64,000 bases of DNA from Talpa occidentalis. Taxonomy: Eukaryota > Chordata > Mammalia > Eulipotyphla > Talpidae. Positions 11,580-23,379 of this stretch are shown piece after piece. Position 1 is the first letter of the stretch. Every line of letters starts with the position of its first letter. The position numbers were made by a program, and so were the translations under genes. The notes under the pieces are model-generated. The model was not told where the DNA came from, ran no database searches, and saw only the letters and a program-made list of their open reading frames with translations. The stretch is from contig NW_023605083.1 of NCBI RefSeq assembly GCF_014898055.3, positions 61,854,228 through 61,918,227 on the forward strand, written 5' to 3'.

Positions 11580-12125
11580 GGGAAACTTCCCCTCCCTGTC
11601 TGGGTTCTTCTAAGACTGGAAAGAGGAACAAATGAACATGAGAAGATTGGTAGGAGAAATGGCCAAAATGGGGCATGTACATGGATATAAATTCTAGGAA
11701 TAATGGAACAGACCTGGGACATTTCTCCTGCATTTTAGGGACCTGGCGCTTCAAGGGGGAAGTGGAGGTGTGATTATATGACAAACAAGTAGGGGTTACC
11801 TCACCCTTACTGTGAGAGTAAAGGTGAGATTCTTAGATAGAGAAGACACGATAAGTCTACACCTGGAGGAGACCTCCCCAATGACATTCTTCTGGGTCAT
11901 AGTGGAGATACATTGATTGCTTCTCTGATTACAAAAAGGGCAGAAGTTTAGGTTGTGATGATCTTTTCTTCAATTAGGGTAGAGGTAAGGACTTAGGCAG
12001 GGACAGAAACTTTTCCTCAGCCCCCAGGGATCTTATTGCCCTTCGCTCAAAATACTCTGTATGCCAAAGAGCAGGCATCTCGAGGAAACAGTTCTGAGAC
12101 CAGGTCTAATTTAGGCACCTCCAAA
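11580..12125. repeat. Unassigned paralogous segment, copy 1
   Basis: This segment aligns without rearrangement to 23380-23940. Shared landmarks in order are aggggttacctcaccctta, gagagtaaaggtgagattc-type, cccaatgacattcttct-type, acattgattgcttct, atcttttcttcaattaggg, attgcccttcgctcaaaata and ctgtatgccaaagagcag. Substitutions and small indels are scattered throughout, so it is old. I do not recognise the family. It is either an old medium-copy repeat (for example an ERV internal region) or an ancient local duplication. Confidence 0.7.
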
Positions 12126-13654
12126 ACCAAGAAAAATATGTAGGCTTTGGAGTCAGGACCAAAGTCAAATCTCAAACCTGCGTATGAAATTCCGTGAAGG
12201 AACACGACGTACTGAGCGTTAGAGTTTACCATGGTTGAAACACTATATGTTCCCTTTAAAATATGAAGACTTGTTTAATTAGGGACTAATGCCTAAGGTC
12301 TTTCTGATTCTGTCCTGACTCTGATTTTGGGAGACTTGGTAGATCCCTACCTAGTGTCCTGGGAAGTGAGTACAGCAGTTGCACACCCCCTCCTGCCTGT
12401 CCTGGGTTCATTGGTGCTGTTCTTTCCAACCTAGCTGCCCCTGACAATCATTTGGAGCGTTTGTTACATGCTTATCTATTCTAGATGGTTTCTCCAAAGG
12501 AACCTCGAGTATTTGAACAACAGAATGTCAGTGCTTCTCTCTGCAGACAATGGATGCTCTCGGTAAAAATTTAGCTCCTTCTTTTGTGCCCACTGGAACT
12601 GAAACTGAAATCAGTAAACCACGCCTGCTTCTTAATCGCTCTATGTCTTTGGGCTAGAGCCTTTGTGCTCTGCAGTGTGCCAGAGACAGTTAACTAAACA
12701 TAAGCATACTTGTATTGATTCAGAGAGCTTTAGAAACAGTAAATAAAAAGTTAGTCATGGAAGTCCCCAGCTGAATGGGATTAGTTTGATTGAGGGTAGT
12801 TAAGTCCATGTCTTTTTATCTACCAGGAGAAAATTCCCCTCTTCAGGTTAGAAGAAGCAGGAATCTCAGATCATTTTCTGAATCAACAACTGGGTACTGG
12901 AATCTATTGTTCGAAGTGTAGAAGCATCCATCCCAGCATTGCCAAGGCAGTCCCAGCTTCATCAGAACAGGGAATTGCTGCTTTATTCTTTCCTTCTAGA
13001 ATCAAATCAAACTCTTCTCTCTGAAATTCAAAATTTGCCAAAATGTAGCACTTCTCTTCCATCTCCATGCTCTATCAAACCTTAGTTCCATGGATTCCCT
13101 TTTTTAATTAAGGAGCCCACCCCACCCTCACTGGACACATTCACCCCCAGCTTTCCCTATGCTGCTTTCTACCCATCTTCCAATAGCCCCTTTCCTTCCT
13201 GGAAGTAAGTGAAGTCTTAGTTATTCAACTCAACCAACTCAACCCTGCTGAAGTGCCTTTGTCTCTATATCATGCAGTGAGCAACCTGAACAACCTCAGG
13301 TGGCAACCCTGCTGGGAAGCTCCACTTCCATTACCCAGCAGCTGGAACCGATCTTAAATAGCCAGCCACCCTCAGGGTGACTTGGCTGTCTGTTGTCTGC
13401 TTGCCTAGTGACATCCACCCACTCACATACCCTTGTCCTATGAGGCACAGGAAAATTATTTTATCTGTGCTCTGTGGTTAAACCTGCCTGAACCTACAAA
13501 GGGAGGTTCAGTCTCTCTGCTGTCCTGATAATAGAAGCCCCAGCCTGTCTGCATACCATCAACCCCTACTTTTCTGACAAGGGGAGAAATTAAAATCACA
13601 ACTCTCTTTTATGGCAAGCATACTCAGACACTCAGATTCACCTTCCTATTCTAC
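12126..13654. other. Unassigned intergenic sequence, no gene seen
   Basis: No repeat that I can name and no splice-bounded open frame. Confidence 0.4.
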
Positions 13655-13850
13655 TAGTATTAACAGAGTGCTGATTAAATGCCCTGAACTGCACTAAATA
13701 TTTTGACAAATGTTATCTTATTTAAATTTTGCAAGAGGTAGTTCTTTAAGGTCTATGGAACTGTCACCTCATTTTCCATGTGAGCTTCAGAGCATTTGTG
13801 ACTTGTGTGAAATTATTAAGCCAGGATTCATATTCTAGTCTCCAGATCTT
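13655..13850 (-). mobile_element. MIR SINE fossil
   Basis: A reverse-complement MIR pattern: actgcactaaatattttgac, gttatcttatttaaattttg, ctcattttccatgtgagctt and gtgaaattattaagccagg. Strongly diverged. Confidence 0.5.
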
Positions 13851-14557
13851 AAATCCAGAATTTTAAGAGCCCTCATGGTGTGTATATTGAAGGTATTAGG
13901 TTTGCACTTGTTCTTGAGCAATGAGTGTGGTTGTCAGTAAGCAAGAAGGAGACGCTGGGGAGGGCCTTCCAGAGGAGCTCACGGATCCAAGGGCCCGAGG
14001 TAGTTCAGGCTGTGTCTGGCCATGTGACTGGATGGGACATGATGAACTGAAGGGACAGAGGACATGAAATAGAGAAGTGGCTTGGGGCCAGGATGTGGAC
14101 GGACAGGGTGTTCCTCAAGGAAAAAGCTGTAAACTGAAAGTTCAAGGGCAGGTCCGTGGATGTATTATGTTTGGCCTTTACTATATTGACTCACATAATA
14201 TTTTATTTGGTGTGGTTTTAATTGGAGTTTGAAACCAACACATTCCACAATTTTATCTTTTCTTGAAAAAAGCAAAATATCTAGACATAGTGGATTGGCG
14301 TTCCCAAGAGGCAGGAATTACCTGGATTCGACTTCACCTGCCACCTTTAGATATCTGTTTTCCTATGGGCTTTTAGGAGCCATTTTAGACCCAAGCAAGA
14401 GAAACCCCTGTCCTGGCTCCTGGGGTCTAACAGGGACTTGCCTCTTCACATGCTTCCCCATGGGATGAAGAATCTTTGGGTCCCTTATTTATGAAGAGGA
14501 AGTAACAATCCCTACCATATATTTGTTTTGAAAATAAATCTTTAAATGCCTCACGCA
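13851..14557. other. Unassigned intergenic sequence
   Basis: About 13920-14110 is GA-rich and might be an old L2 piece. The rest is unrecognised. No gene seen. Confidence 0.35.
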
Positions 14558-15090
14558 CAAAAGAATTAAAAGCAAGGACTTGAACAGATGTTTGTACCCC
14601 ACTGTTCATAGCAGCATTATTCCCAATAGCCAGATAGCTTCACTGGAAATAACCCAAGTGTTCATCAACAGATAAATGGATAAACAAAGTATGGCATATC
14701 CATTCAATGAAATAGTATTCAGTCTTAAAAAAGGTATGAAATTCTGACACATGCTACTTCATGGATACATCTTGAAACATTATGCTCAATGAAATAAGGC
14801 AGACAGAGAAGACAAATACTTTATGATTCGTCTTATATGAGGGTCATACTATAGTCAAATTTATAGAGGTAAAAAGTACAATTGAGGTTACCAGGCCCTA
14901 AGAGGAGGGGAAGAAAGGGGAGTTAGTGTTTGTTGCTTCAGGTTGGGGATGATAAAAATGTTCTGGAAATGGATAGTGGTGGTCATTGCATAGTATGATT
15001 AATATACATAATACCTTTGAAGTGTACACTTAAAATTATTAAATGGAAATTTTTTGTGTTGTGTATATTTGTAGCACAATAAAAAAATCA
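14558..15090 (+). mobile_element. Old L1 3' end (ORF2 terminus plus 3' UTR)
   Basis: Starting with agaattaaaagcaaggactt, it continues through the L1 ORF2 C-terminal words catagcagcattattcccaa, gttcatcaacagataaatgg, atgctcaatgaaataaggca, then an old-type 3' UTR ending cctttgaagtgtacacttaa and an A-rich tail. ORF2 is broken by stops and substitutions. 5'-truncated and of mammalian-wide age. Confidence 0.85.
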
Positions 15091-15934
15091 GTGCCTCATT
15101 TAGTACATGGTTATGAAAGATACTAAAAATTGAAAGAGCTAAAAAGAAGCTACAGGTTCCTCTTTCTTTATCCCACTTCCCCCTAATGAAATAACTACAG
15201 CAGTAACTGTTTTTGCTAATAACCAAAAGAAATCTGAAGAGAAGTTGTACCTTTATGGTAAAAGCTGAAATGGACAACTGGTGTCTGTTTTCATCAGCCA
15301 TTCTAGGTGCAGCATCTCATTAGTGAGAGTGGCCCCACCAAACTCCTTCCCAGGTTTCATAGGAACCTCTGATTTCTGTTGGGGTTGGGGGAACCTGGAT
15401 AAAGATGCTACTAGGTGTTAATGGAGGTCAGAGATGGGAGGTCACCCTTTAAAGGTAGTCAAGGGAGAGTCTGAATGGAACTGGCATTTGAGATGGGGGT
15501 GGAAGGCCAAGGAGACCAGGTAAGGAAGCAAACCAGGCAGTTGTGTAAGCAAAGCGGAAGCTGGAGTGCATGGGGCTGGAGGCCCTGCAGTGACATTGTG
15601 TTCTCTCCTGTTTTCTGTGAAACAACAGAAATGGGAACAGGTTTCAAGGGCCTTAGAGTCCAGGTTGATCCGATTCAATGTCAGGTAGAGAAGACACTGA
15701 AGATATTATGGCAGGGAGGTGACAGGAGCAATGTTTGCAGAAAGATTAATCTGGGACATTGTATAAAATGGGTTGGGTGGTGTGACATGAGAAGGTAGAG
15801 GCAGTCTGGACCTATTGTAGTAGTCCTAGATAAACCTGGATGGTGGCCAGGAAGAAGAAAGGAAGGGATGAATTGAGACTAATTTCAAAGGAGATTTTAT
15901 ATATTTAAGATGTGGGGGAAGGGGGAAGTGGCTG
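15091..15934. other. Unassigned intergenic sequence, possibly old L2/hAT pieces
   Basis: About 15440-15850 is GA-rich with phrases reminiscent of old LINE-2 or DNA-transposon consensus, but I cannot assign it. The overlapping open frames of 60-107 codons look like chance. Confidence 0.35.
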
Positions 15935-16145
15935 GAAAAAGTATAGCTTAGTCCTGGAGTCAGGCCTCCTGCCTTTGGATGCCCAACTTGTTGCTTATGA
16001 GATGGTGACACAATCTTTCTGTCCTCGGTGTCATCATCAATAACATCAAGATGAAAGATCTAGAAATACCTCCTTATAAAGCTGTTGTGAAGAGTAAATG
16101 AACTACATTAGTGTTCACAGAATATATGATTACTTAATAGCTGTT
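15935..16145 (+). mobile_element. MIR SINE fossil
   Basis: It runs in the MIR forward sense: tagcttagtcctggagtcag, gcccaacttgttgcttatga, tctgtcctcggtgtcatcat, aaagctgttgtgaagagtaa and atgaactacattagt. Confidence 0.65.
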
Positions 16146-16249
16146 AAGTCTGGGTGGTAGATATATTAGAATGCACATTGTTTTTTATTTAATTTTTAAG
16201 CATTGCATTAAATTTGGTATTTTTCTCTAAAAAGATATTGCAGGGCAGT

Positions 16250-16385
16250 GCTCCTTAAACTTTAATGTGTATGTGAAACTTGTGCTAACCTTGTTAAAAG
16301 ACAGATTTCAGTTCAGTGGGTCTGAGGTGGGATCCAAGCTTCTGCATCTCTAACATGCTCCTAGGTGGTCCCGGGCTGCTGGTCT
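16250..16385 (+). mobile_element. MER5A-like fossil
   Basis: Signature ctccttaaactttaatgtgt, ttgttaaaagacagatttc, agtgggtctgaggtggg and catgctcctaggtggtcc. Nearly the complete element length of about 150-190 bp, but eroded ends. Confidence 0.7.
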
Positions 16386-16451
16386 GCTAGGCCTCTGCTT
16401 GAGTAGCAGGGTGATGGAAGAATGGAGGCCCACCCATGTTCCAGGACAGGG

Positions 16452-16870
16452 CGCTACCCCGATTATCCCTTGCTGCATAACACATCACCTGAATCTAGCA
16501 ACTGAAAACAAAGCTGTTATGACTGCTCTCTCATGGTTCACTCTGTCTGCTTACTCAGGCTCGTGGTGTAGCTGTCAGGGGGCGGCTGGGGCAGGAACCA
16601 TGTAGAAGGTTTCCTCACTCCTTTGTCTGCTGGTTGATGGCTTGCTAGGACATCAGCTGATCTCTCTGCCCAGATATCTCCCTGGGGGCTGCCCCGTGGT
16701 GAGCTATTCTTCAGAGCCCAGCAGCTGGGTTCCAAGAACAAGTGTCCCAGGAGAGGGAGCCAGGCAGAAGCTGTGTCACCTTTTCTAGCCTCCCCTCCAA
16801 AGTCACTCAGAGTCACTTGTGTCACTTCTGCCACCATCCATTTGTCAGAAGGGAATTGGACTCTCAAGCA
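16452..16870 (-). mobile_element. MLT1-like MaLR LTR fossil
   Basis: It reads like the reverse complement of an old MaLR LTR: ccttgctgcataacacatca, gctctctcatggttcactct, then a long C/T- and G-rich body ending cattttgtcagaag-type sequence. No TSD recognised. Subfamily is not assigned. Confidence 0.5.
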
Positions 16871-17034
16871 CAGCACTGTGTTTATAGTTCACATTATTGT
16901 ATTATATACTTGAAAGTTGCTAAGAGACGCCATCTGAAATGTTCTCAACACAAAAGAAACATGGGAGAAAAAAAACCACCAATAGGTACTTTTGGATGAA
17001 AAGCAGCTGTGTCCCTAAAAGCTGTACTGGTCCT

Positions 17035-17245
17035 AGATTTAACACCCCAATTCTGCCATTTCCCGGTCACGAACACCCCCCACAGATGATTTTACTTTGA
17101 ATCTCAGTTTCCACATCTTGCAAAACGGCATTCTTCTTTAGAGATACGAAAGCTAAATGAGATCACGTACTTGAATGAGCCCAGCAAAGGGACAGCTTCT
17201 CGATAGCGTTGGCTGCTTGTTGTTGAATGAGAGAGACAGAGATGG
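17035..17245 (+). mobile_element. MIR SINE fossil
   Basis: Forward MIR: attctgccatttcccggtc, gatgattttactttgaatct, cagtttccacatcttgcaaa, then aaagctaaatgagatcacgt and cttgaatgagcccagc. Confidence 0.65.
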
Positions 17246-17624
17246 GGCTGGCCTCGCTCACACCGTGTAGAGGAACAGGCAGTCATCACTGATATAAAAC
17301 ATAGCACAGGGCTCGTGTAGGTGTTTTTAAGTGATGAAGCCAAAGAACCATATATCTGAACATTAAAATACGATTTAATATCATTTGTGCGAGTGTCAAA
17401 AAAGAAGCAACAGATCATGAAGGTCAACCCATATGCCAGGGAAGTGCCAAAGTGTTTGCAGATATGTCTTGACCCCACCACAGGGGCTTGCTTTAGGGTC
17501 ACAAAGGGGAGATAGAATGTTCTAGAAGAAGTGGGCACGATTATAGTTAAATTTGTGAGTTCATGGGTTGTGGCGGGCCAGATGGGCTTCTTTCTCCAGC
17601 AGGGAGGAGAGGTGAGCATCTGGG
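17246..17624. other. Unassigned intergenic sequence
   Basis: No gene seen. A 205-codon minus-strand open frame spans 17104-17721 but crosses MIR and L2 fossils on the opposite strand and is treated as chance. Confidence 0.4.
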
Positions 17625-17770
17625 TATTCAGTTCACCCACTAGAGCTTCATGAAAGCAGAGACGTGACCTTTTGCTCCACAGTAGCCCCTGTGCCATAGC
17701 CCAGCACAGAGCTTGGCACACAAAGGGTGCCCAGTCAGTACTTCCTGGATGGATTAATGAATGAACGGAT
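17625..17770 (+). mobile_element. L2 3' end fossil
   Basis: The pattern tagagcttcatgaaagcaga, cccagcacagagcttggcac, acaaagggtgcccagtcag, gattaatgaatgaacgga is the conserved L2 3' terminus. Confidence 0.7.
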
Positions 17771-18640
17771 GAGGGTTTAGGACCGACTCTCTGTGCTCAT
17801 TTCTTCAGCACTGCAGTATCTGGTCTGTGCTGTTGTTTTGGGTCCTCACAGTCCGAGGGGCTGTGGCAGACCTGGATCTACTAGAAACCTTCTTGACTTC
17901 CACTGAATGGAAACTGGAACTGAAATTTCAGGAGAAAATTTAAATCCACACTGGCTATTTTGATGGTAATGCTAGCTCCCATCTAAGCAGCTCCCTCCAT
18001 TTCCTGTTTATATCCTCAACTGAGAGGAAAAGTGACCAGATCTCTGAGGGGTGATTCTCTCTGGGGATTTCTGGCCAGATCAGATACAGGAAACGGTCAG
18101 GACTCTGAAAAGGCAAGTTCTTCTTCCTGCCAGCGGCAGCTTGACTCAGGTGGAGTGGCCAGGGTGACTCCTGTGTCCAGCCTCCTGCATCTACCACACA
18201 AACCGCACCCCCTCCGCACCCCCCCCGCCACCCGCTGCCCCCAGCCCCTTGAAGCCTTGGGGCTTCATGTGAAGTCAGTGTGGAGGGACAGGGTGGAAGC
18301 CCCAAGGAGTACAGACCCCTAAGGCTGCAGCCCCCCAGGGCAGCTCTGGTATTTCACTTTCAGAACACTCGACAGCAAAGGCAGTCTGTCAGGCTTCTGT
18401 CTTCTGATGGAGAATCTCAGGATTTCCTCCAAGAGACACAACAGGATCCCCAGGTTTCCAGGGAGAGACCCTAGACCCAGTTCCTATCTTGCTACAACAC
18501 TGGAGTTTGACACAAACTTGGGGAATTAGCAACTAGTAGAAAACTAGACCAAAAGCAACTGACCCACTGTAGGATTGCAAACTGCAAGGCCATCTGCTGT
18601 GACAGCGCTTCCCTGTAACCACGCATATATCGGCAAAAGC
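17771..18640. other. Unassigned intergenic sequence, no gene seen
   Basis: Includes a C-rich run at about 18205-18245. Open frames on both strands over 17955-18322 overlap each other and show no splice context. Confidence 0.4.
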
Positions 18641-18755
18641 ACACCCCTAACACATACATATACTACACAATCACATCTGCACCGCCATGTACACATGTGC
18701 ACACACATGTAAACCCACAGCACATATACACACAGAATATGATACACCCACACCC
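18640..18755. repeat. Imperfect CA/ACAT-rich microsatellite
   Basis: Interrupted runs of acacat, cacaca and acacatg make an alternating purine-pyrimidine tract. The cysteine- and valine-rich minus-strand frame over it is a by-product. Confidence 0.7.
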
Positions 18756-20189
18756 CCATCTCCTGGAAAGGCTCTTTGAAGATGGAACATTTCGGCTAGG
18801 ATGTGAAAAATGAAAAGCAGCCAGCCATGCAGAGAGCATTCCTGGCAGAAGCAAGAGCAATTGCAGACTCTGCAGCTCCATGACTGTCTTCAGGACTGGC
18901 GAGGGCAACTTGTGGCTCCCTCTGCACCCCATGCTTTCTCACCTCCTGCATGGTGAGCCCGCTCTCCTCTGAAACACCCTCCCCTCTGCCCTAACCTTAA
19001 TCTCATTTACTGCAACTTCTAAATCCATTCCCAAAAGGTCCAATATTGGTCAACAACTGATGTGCAAGAAATAACACTTTAATTTCTTTAAATCAAATTA
19101 CACTGGACTCTGCCTCACGGCTGCTGATCTGGCTGACAATTCAATCTCAGTCATTCTTGGGATTCTCCAAACCAGGCTTTGCAAGGGCACCACACTCACA
19201 TGGGGGATGGTGAGCCATCACTGGTGCTCACCTATTTGTCCTGCGACCCCGTGTTCTGGCGCTCGCACTGAAGTCTTGGTGGCCACTGAGCCATGCTTAG
19301 GATCAAGTACCTTGAGAGAGGCTGGGAGCCCCTGGACTTGCATTATTTCCTTATGGACCTCAGTTTTGCTCTCTCACATCTCTCCTTCCCTGCCTTCCTC
19401 TGCCCTCTTCTCTCTTCCTTAGAGACAACCTCAATGACCTACCCCTCTGCAGGCCCTGGAAAGAAGTGTATCCCTCTTTCCCCAGGATGCCTAGCTTAGT
19501 ATCTTTAATGCATTGTGGATTTTGCAGAATACCTGCAGGCACGCTGACCCAAAGCAGCTTCTGCCACAATCCCTCCTCCCCCCAAGCAAAAGAGCGTGAG
19601 ACCTACCACCTGCTAGAGGTGGAAAGGAGAGTGGATCATAGGAAGCGCCTGCACAGATGTTTCCTGGACCTCACTCTGAGGGGCCCTCTGTTCTCAGGGA
19701 TGCTGTCCAGCCACCCCAGAATGTGCACTCCCTGAGAACAGTGCTTCCCTGAGTATCTGTGGTGTAGGATAAGATTTCATTTTCTTCTTTTTAGACTTAT
19801 TCACCCCAGAACAATACTTTGGTAAAGCAGTCTGAAAATGAATTCTTAGAAAAAAATGAAATGAAAAAGAAAAGAAAAAATACAGGTGCCCATTTAGTGT
19901 GATTGTTAGAGCAATTATAAATTGCTTTAAAAGTTTCTAAACTTGTTCTCTCCATTTCTAGTCACCTGGTGAGACTAGTAGCCACCTGTTGAGAGGACAC
20001 CACTTGGTGGGCTCACACTTTGAGTTCTGCCTGAGCACACCCAGGAGGGAGGACAGGATCCCCTCACCCCTAAAAATGTGAGGCTTACTGAAGTATGGAC
20101 TCTTTGAGAGAATAAAGTAGATCCTGGAAGCAGAGGGCCCAGAGAGCTGAGAAGGTGACATTGAGCCTCCTTTACAGGAGCTTACAGCA
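18756..20189. other. Unassigned intergenic sequence, no gene seen
   Basis: No clear repeat that I can name. A-rich stretch near 19850-19885. Several overlapping 60-90-codon frames without coding signature. Confidence 0.35.
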
Positions 20190-20400
20190 CAAAGTCAGGA
20201 CCGCGTCTGGTCTGGAGCCCCCTCTGGAGCAAGCTGCCTGGCACCGCATTCCGGCTCTGCCACTCGCTGCCTTGACCCCGCATGAGTTAGCCTGAGCCTC
20301 AGGTTGCCCATCTGCACTCCCAGGAGAGCCAGATTATCTCAGGGTTGTTGTGAAAGCTCAAAAACTGGCTAAGCGCATAGAGTGATGCCAGGAACATATT
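20190..20400 (+). mobile_element. MIR SINE fossil
   Basis: Forward MIR: attccggctctgccactcg, tgagcctcaggttgcccatc, tctcagggttgttgtgaaag and aagcgcatagagtgatgcc. Confidence 0.75.
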
Positions 20401-20464
20401 TACGTACCTGAAATTATTAAGAAGTTTCCTTAGAATAAAAGCTTTAGGACAGCAGGGATTTTGA

Positions 20465-20760
20465 TTCCCTCAGTGAGGTAGGTGATCATTATCCCCATTT
20501 TCAGGGCAGAAAATTAAGATTTGGTGTGGGCTAATGTGCCCAGAACCCTGTCAGTCAATAGCAGGTTTGCGTAACTCGAAACTGCTTCCATTGGTGTGTA
20601 ACTAGCCTGGCAGCAACTTCTGGAAGACTGATTCTCAAATAGATGTTGTCAATTAATTAGCATTTATTGAGCTTCTATTATGTGTCTGGCAGGCACTGGC
20701 AGCATGTGACAGACAGACACAGTTCCCACCCTCCTTGAGTCTAGAGTCAGTGGAGGAGAA
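20465..20760 (-). mobile_element. MIR/L2-like fossils
   Basis: About 20470-20575 has the MIR minus-strand words gaggtaggtgatcattatcc and ccattttcagggcaga. About 20655-20760 has tttattgagcttctattatg and tgtgtctggcaggcactgg, typical of a second MIR or L2-related end. Confidence 0.55.
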
Positions 20761-20880
20761 AGGCAGCTAAGCTGCATGTCAGGTATGGGGATATGTGCTC
20801 CTTCAAGGGATAACAGGACACAGTGAGAGCCGTGGTGGGTCTCTGATGACAGCACAGAAGCTGAGAGCTGAGGGTCTGTG

Positions 20881-20962
20881 GCACATATATATGTAAATAT
20901 GTATGTATGTAAATATATGTGTATATGTATGTATATATATATAAACATACATACACACACAG
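20881..20962. repeat. TATG/TA-rich microsatellite
   Basis: Interrupted (TATG)n and (TA)n tract ending in an acacacac run. Confidence 0.75.
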
Positions 20963-21339
20963 AGGAATATGTACAAAACTCTTTACCCTTGATTTTCCTT
21001 CTGAGAACTACCGCTGGACAGCAGTGCACTTTGAGTCTATATCTCGTTTAGAAATTCCTAGTTTAGGGTTAGCATAGGGCTGGGCGCAGGGAGCAGACTG
21101 ACTCTCAGCCCCTGGCCGCAGGCAGGCAGGGAGCCTGAAGAAAGTGTACCCCAGAGCCTCCTTGCTGACTCCGTGAGGCTCGAGGCTTGTGGCAAAGCAA
21201 AGAAGAGCCACACTTTGCTGGAGAACCCTGAGGCCTGTGTTTTCAGGGTAAGCCAGGAGAGAGAGAACAGATTAAGCAATCATATCCCTTGCCCTGTGCT
21301 TTAGTGATCAAGGTAGATATATTTTAATGCAATATTTTT
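20963..21339. other. Unassigned intergenic sequence
   Basis: No gene or recognisable repeat seen. It contains a short gcaggcaggcag run. Confidence 0.35.
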
Positions 21340-21579
21340 GAAAATTAAATTAGCAAACTACAACCATGGGCCATCTGCCTGTGTTTGTAAATAAAGCTTT
21401 ATTTAAACCATTTTTTACTAGAACTATCTCAAGTTCTATTGGAATTGTTTTATACCACTTTTCTGTTTTATGTCCACACCAAGCCATCACTCACCTCACC
21501 TTAGACCTGGCCCTGCCCCATATCCATTCACTCATTATTCCTTCATCGATCCTACATATAGAGTACAGGCATCTGGAGA

Positions 21580-21985
21580 CAGAGCTAAAGTTCCAGAGGT
21601 CTACTGTGTGTCAGGTACTCTTATAAGCCTTTGCACATATTGCCTCATTTAATGCCCCCAACAATCTTATAGGTAAAGATAATTATTTTTTTAGAAGTGT
21701 ACATTTTTATTGGTGTGCATCTTTTTTTTCACATTTTATTTAAATTTTATTTTTTATATTCCCCATACAATTACAACCCCCTTATTTTGACCCCAAGCCC
21801 TCCTTTCCCCGCCCCTCACCCCCCCATAGAGTGTCTCTGGTTCATAGTTGTTTGTTGATTTTGATAGGTAAATATAATTATTCATTGCATTTTACAGATG
21901 AGGCATAGAAAGGTGAAGCAGCTTTCCCAAGATCAAACAACTAGGAAGCTGCAGAGGCAGGGTTCCTATCCATGCATGTGAAGAC
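21580..21985 (-). mobile_element. MIR SINE fossil, split by an L1 insertion
   Basis: The left arm (to 21687) has tgtcaggtactcttataagc and cctcatttaatgcccc. The right arm (from 21866) resumes with gcattttacagatgaggcat, gaagcagctttcccaagatc and aactaggaagctgcagag. The two arms join cleanly when the L1 piece at 21688-21865 and one TSD copy are removed. Confidence 0.75.
21688..21865 (-). mobile_element. 5'-truncated L1 3' end with candidate 3' transduction
   Basis: The core is about 135 bp of the same L1 3' end as at 29431-29540 and 40163-40300 (gtgtctctggttcatagttg on the plus strand). It is flanked by a 17-bp TSD, aggtaa(a/t)ataattatt, at 21671-21687 and 21866-21882. In the minus-strand sense, the L1 A-rich tail is followed by about 29 extra bases that contain AATAAA (21706-21711) and then a second A-run up to the TSD. 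The extra bases are absent from the other L1 3' ends in the window, which is how a short 3' transduction looks. Confidence 0.8.
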
Positions 21986-22234
21986 ATTGATGGAGGACGC
22001 TGGGCAGAAAGACATAATAATTCAATTCTGGGAGGCCACCACAGAGGAGGTGACCATGAGCAGGGTATTGAAGGGCAAGTAGAAGTTTGCCAGGCCAAAA
22101 AAAAAAAAAAAAAAGATACAGGCTGTATGTATTACCAAGTGTTTTAAAGAATGGGTTACTCTGGGAAGGTCCGCTTTGGTTTCCCTGATCCTAGGCCCAC
22201 CCTGGAATCTGAGCAGCAGCAAAAACAATACAAA

Positions 22235-22385
22235 AACCAACATCTATGGAGTGTTTACCCTATATGTACTAGGTATTGAATTAAGTACTTTATGTGTATT
22301 ATCTCATTAAATCCTCAAATCAACTATGTGTGACTACTACAGATATGAGTGCTTTACAGATGAAGAGTCTAAGCTTCTTCTAAGC
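22235..22385 (-). mobile_element. MIR SINE fossil
   Basis: Pattern agtgtttaccctatatgtac, ttaagtactttatgtgtatt, tctcattaaatcctcaaatc and gctttacagatgaagagtct. Confidence 0.65.
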
Positions 22386-22563
22386 TGCTCTGGGAAACTC
22401 AAGTACCCAGGCTGTTGAAAGAAAATGTTCCTTCTTTTTACATAGATTAGAATTAGCCTGCTGGCCAGCTTTCAACCTCTCATTTTTGATTCCAGTTTCT
22501 TTCCTTTTCTCTGATGCTTGCACTGAGTTTTCTTCGTTGTCCAGGCTCTTTATCTTGCTTTCT

Positions 22564-22826
22564 TTTTTTTTTTTTTTTTTATTTATTCATGCATACAAGA
22601 ACTGGGGTACAGGCCAGATGTGCAGGAGGAGATGTGCACCAGAGACAGAGTGAGAACAGACAGATTGACTTAAATACACTGCTGAGGGGAGCAGCAAGTG
22701 AGACACAGGAGAGGTCTGCTGCGCCATGTGGGATCCCTGCCGGCCAGGATCAAACCTGTGCTGCAGAGGCTGTGGACAGCTTCACAGTGCTGCGCTCAAC
22801 CGCCTGTGCCACCAGAGGAGGCCCAC
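22564..22826 (-). mobile_element. tRNA-derived SINE, subfamily B-like
   Basis: Minus-strand copy with gcggttgagcgcagcactg head, B box and an oligo(A) tail seen as about 20 T on the plus strand. Exact 16-bp TSD ctttatcttgctttct at 22548-22563 and 22827-22842. Confidence 0.93.
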
Positions 22827-23044
22827 CTTTATCTTGCTTTCTATCCATGTGGCTCTCACAATCTCCACCCAGACTGGTGTTTCTGCAGAATTAGGTGTCC
22901 CTGGATCCTGCCACCTTTGTTCTAAACCCCATGTGCTTCCTGGATTTGATGCAGGCTCTATCAACAGGAGGGAGGAGCACGGCAATCATGTGTTTCCCAG
23001 TGATTCTCAGGGCTCCATGGAGACCTAAATCTACCAAATAGTAC

Positions 23045-23290
23045 TCATTCCACCTATTAGTCAGGAGTGTTAGGGTTACAAGTGACAAAACTCAATTTGA
23101 ACTGGTCTGGAAAGATCAGGTCCTTGCTGACTCACAGAGCCTGGTCACAGGAAGGGTGGGGTGTAGCTGGACTGCAGACGTGACTAACCAGGTCCAAATG
23201 CCATGGCCCTCAACTCTCTACTGCTGCCACCGCCTGTGAGTGTCAGCTTCCTCCTTCAGGCAGGCTCTCCCCACCGAACTCTCTAGCCAT
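23045..23290. mobile_element. Ancient interspersed repeat, family not assigned
   Basis: The phrase gggttacaagtgacaaaact with caatttgaactggtctgg and later tcaggcaggctctcccc is typical of an old mammalian repeat. A related piece is at about 32430-32720 (gctacaagtagcagaaaatc, atacttggcttaaag). Name uncertain. Confidence 0.4.
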
Positions 23291-23379
23291 CTGTTTTGTT
23301 TCCCACCTCAAAATAGGGACAAAATTCCGGTGTTCCTGGGCTGTGTCAAGGGCTCCGACTGGCCCATGTGCAGACGTCG

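Noticed and set aside
17104..17721. 205-codon minus-strand open frame, the longest outside L1 and SINE
   Set aside because: It runs antisense through a MIR and an L2 3' end, has no recognisable domain or splice context, and its composition looks like non-coding DNA.
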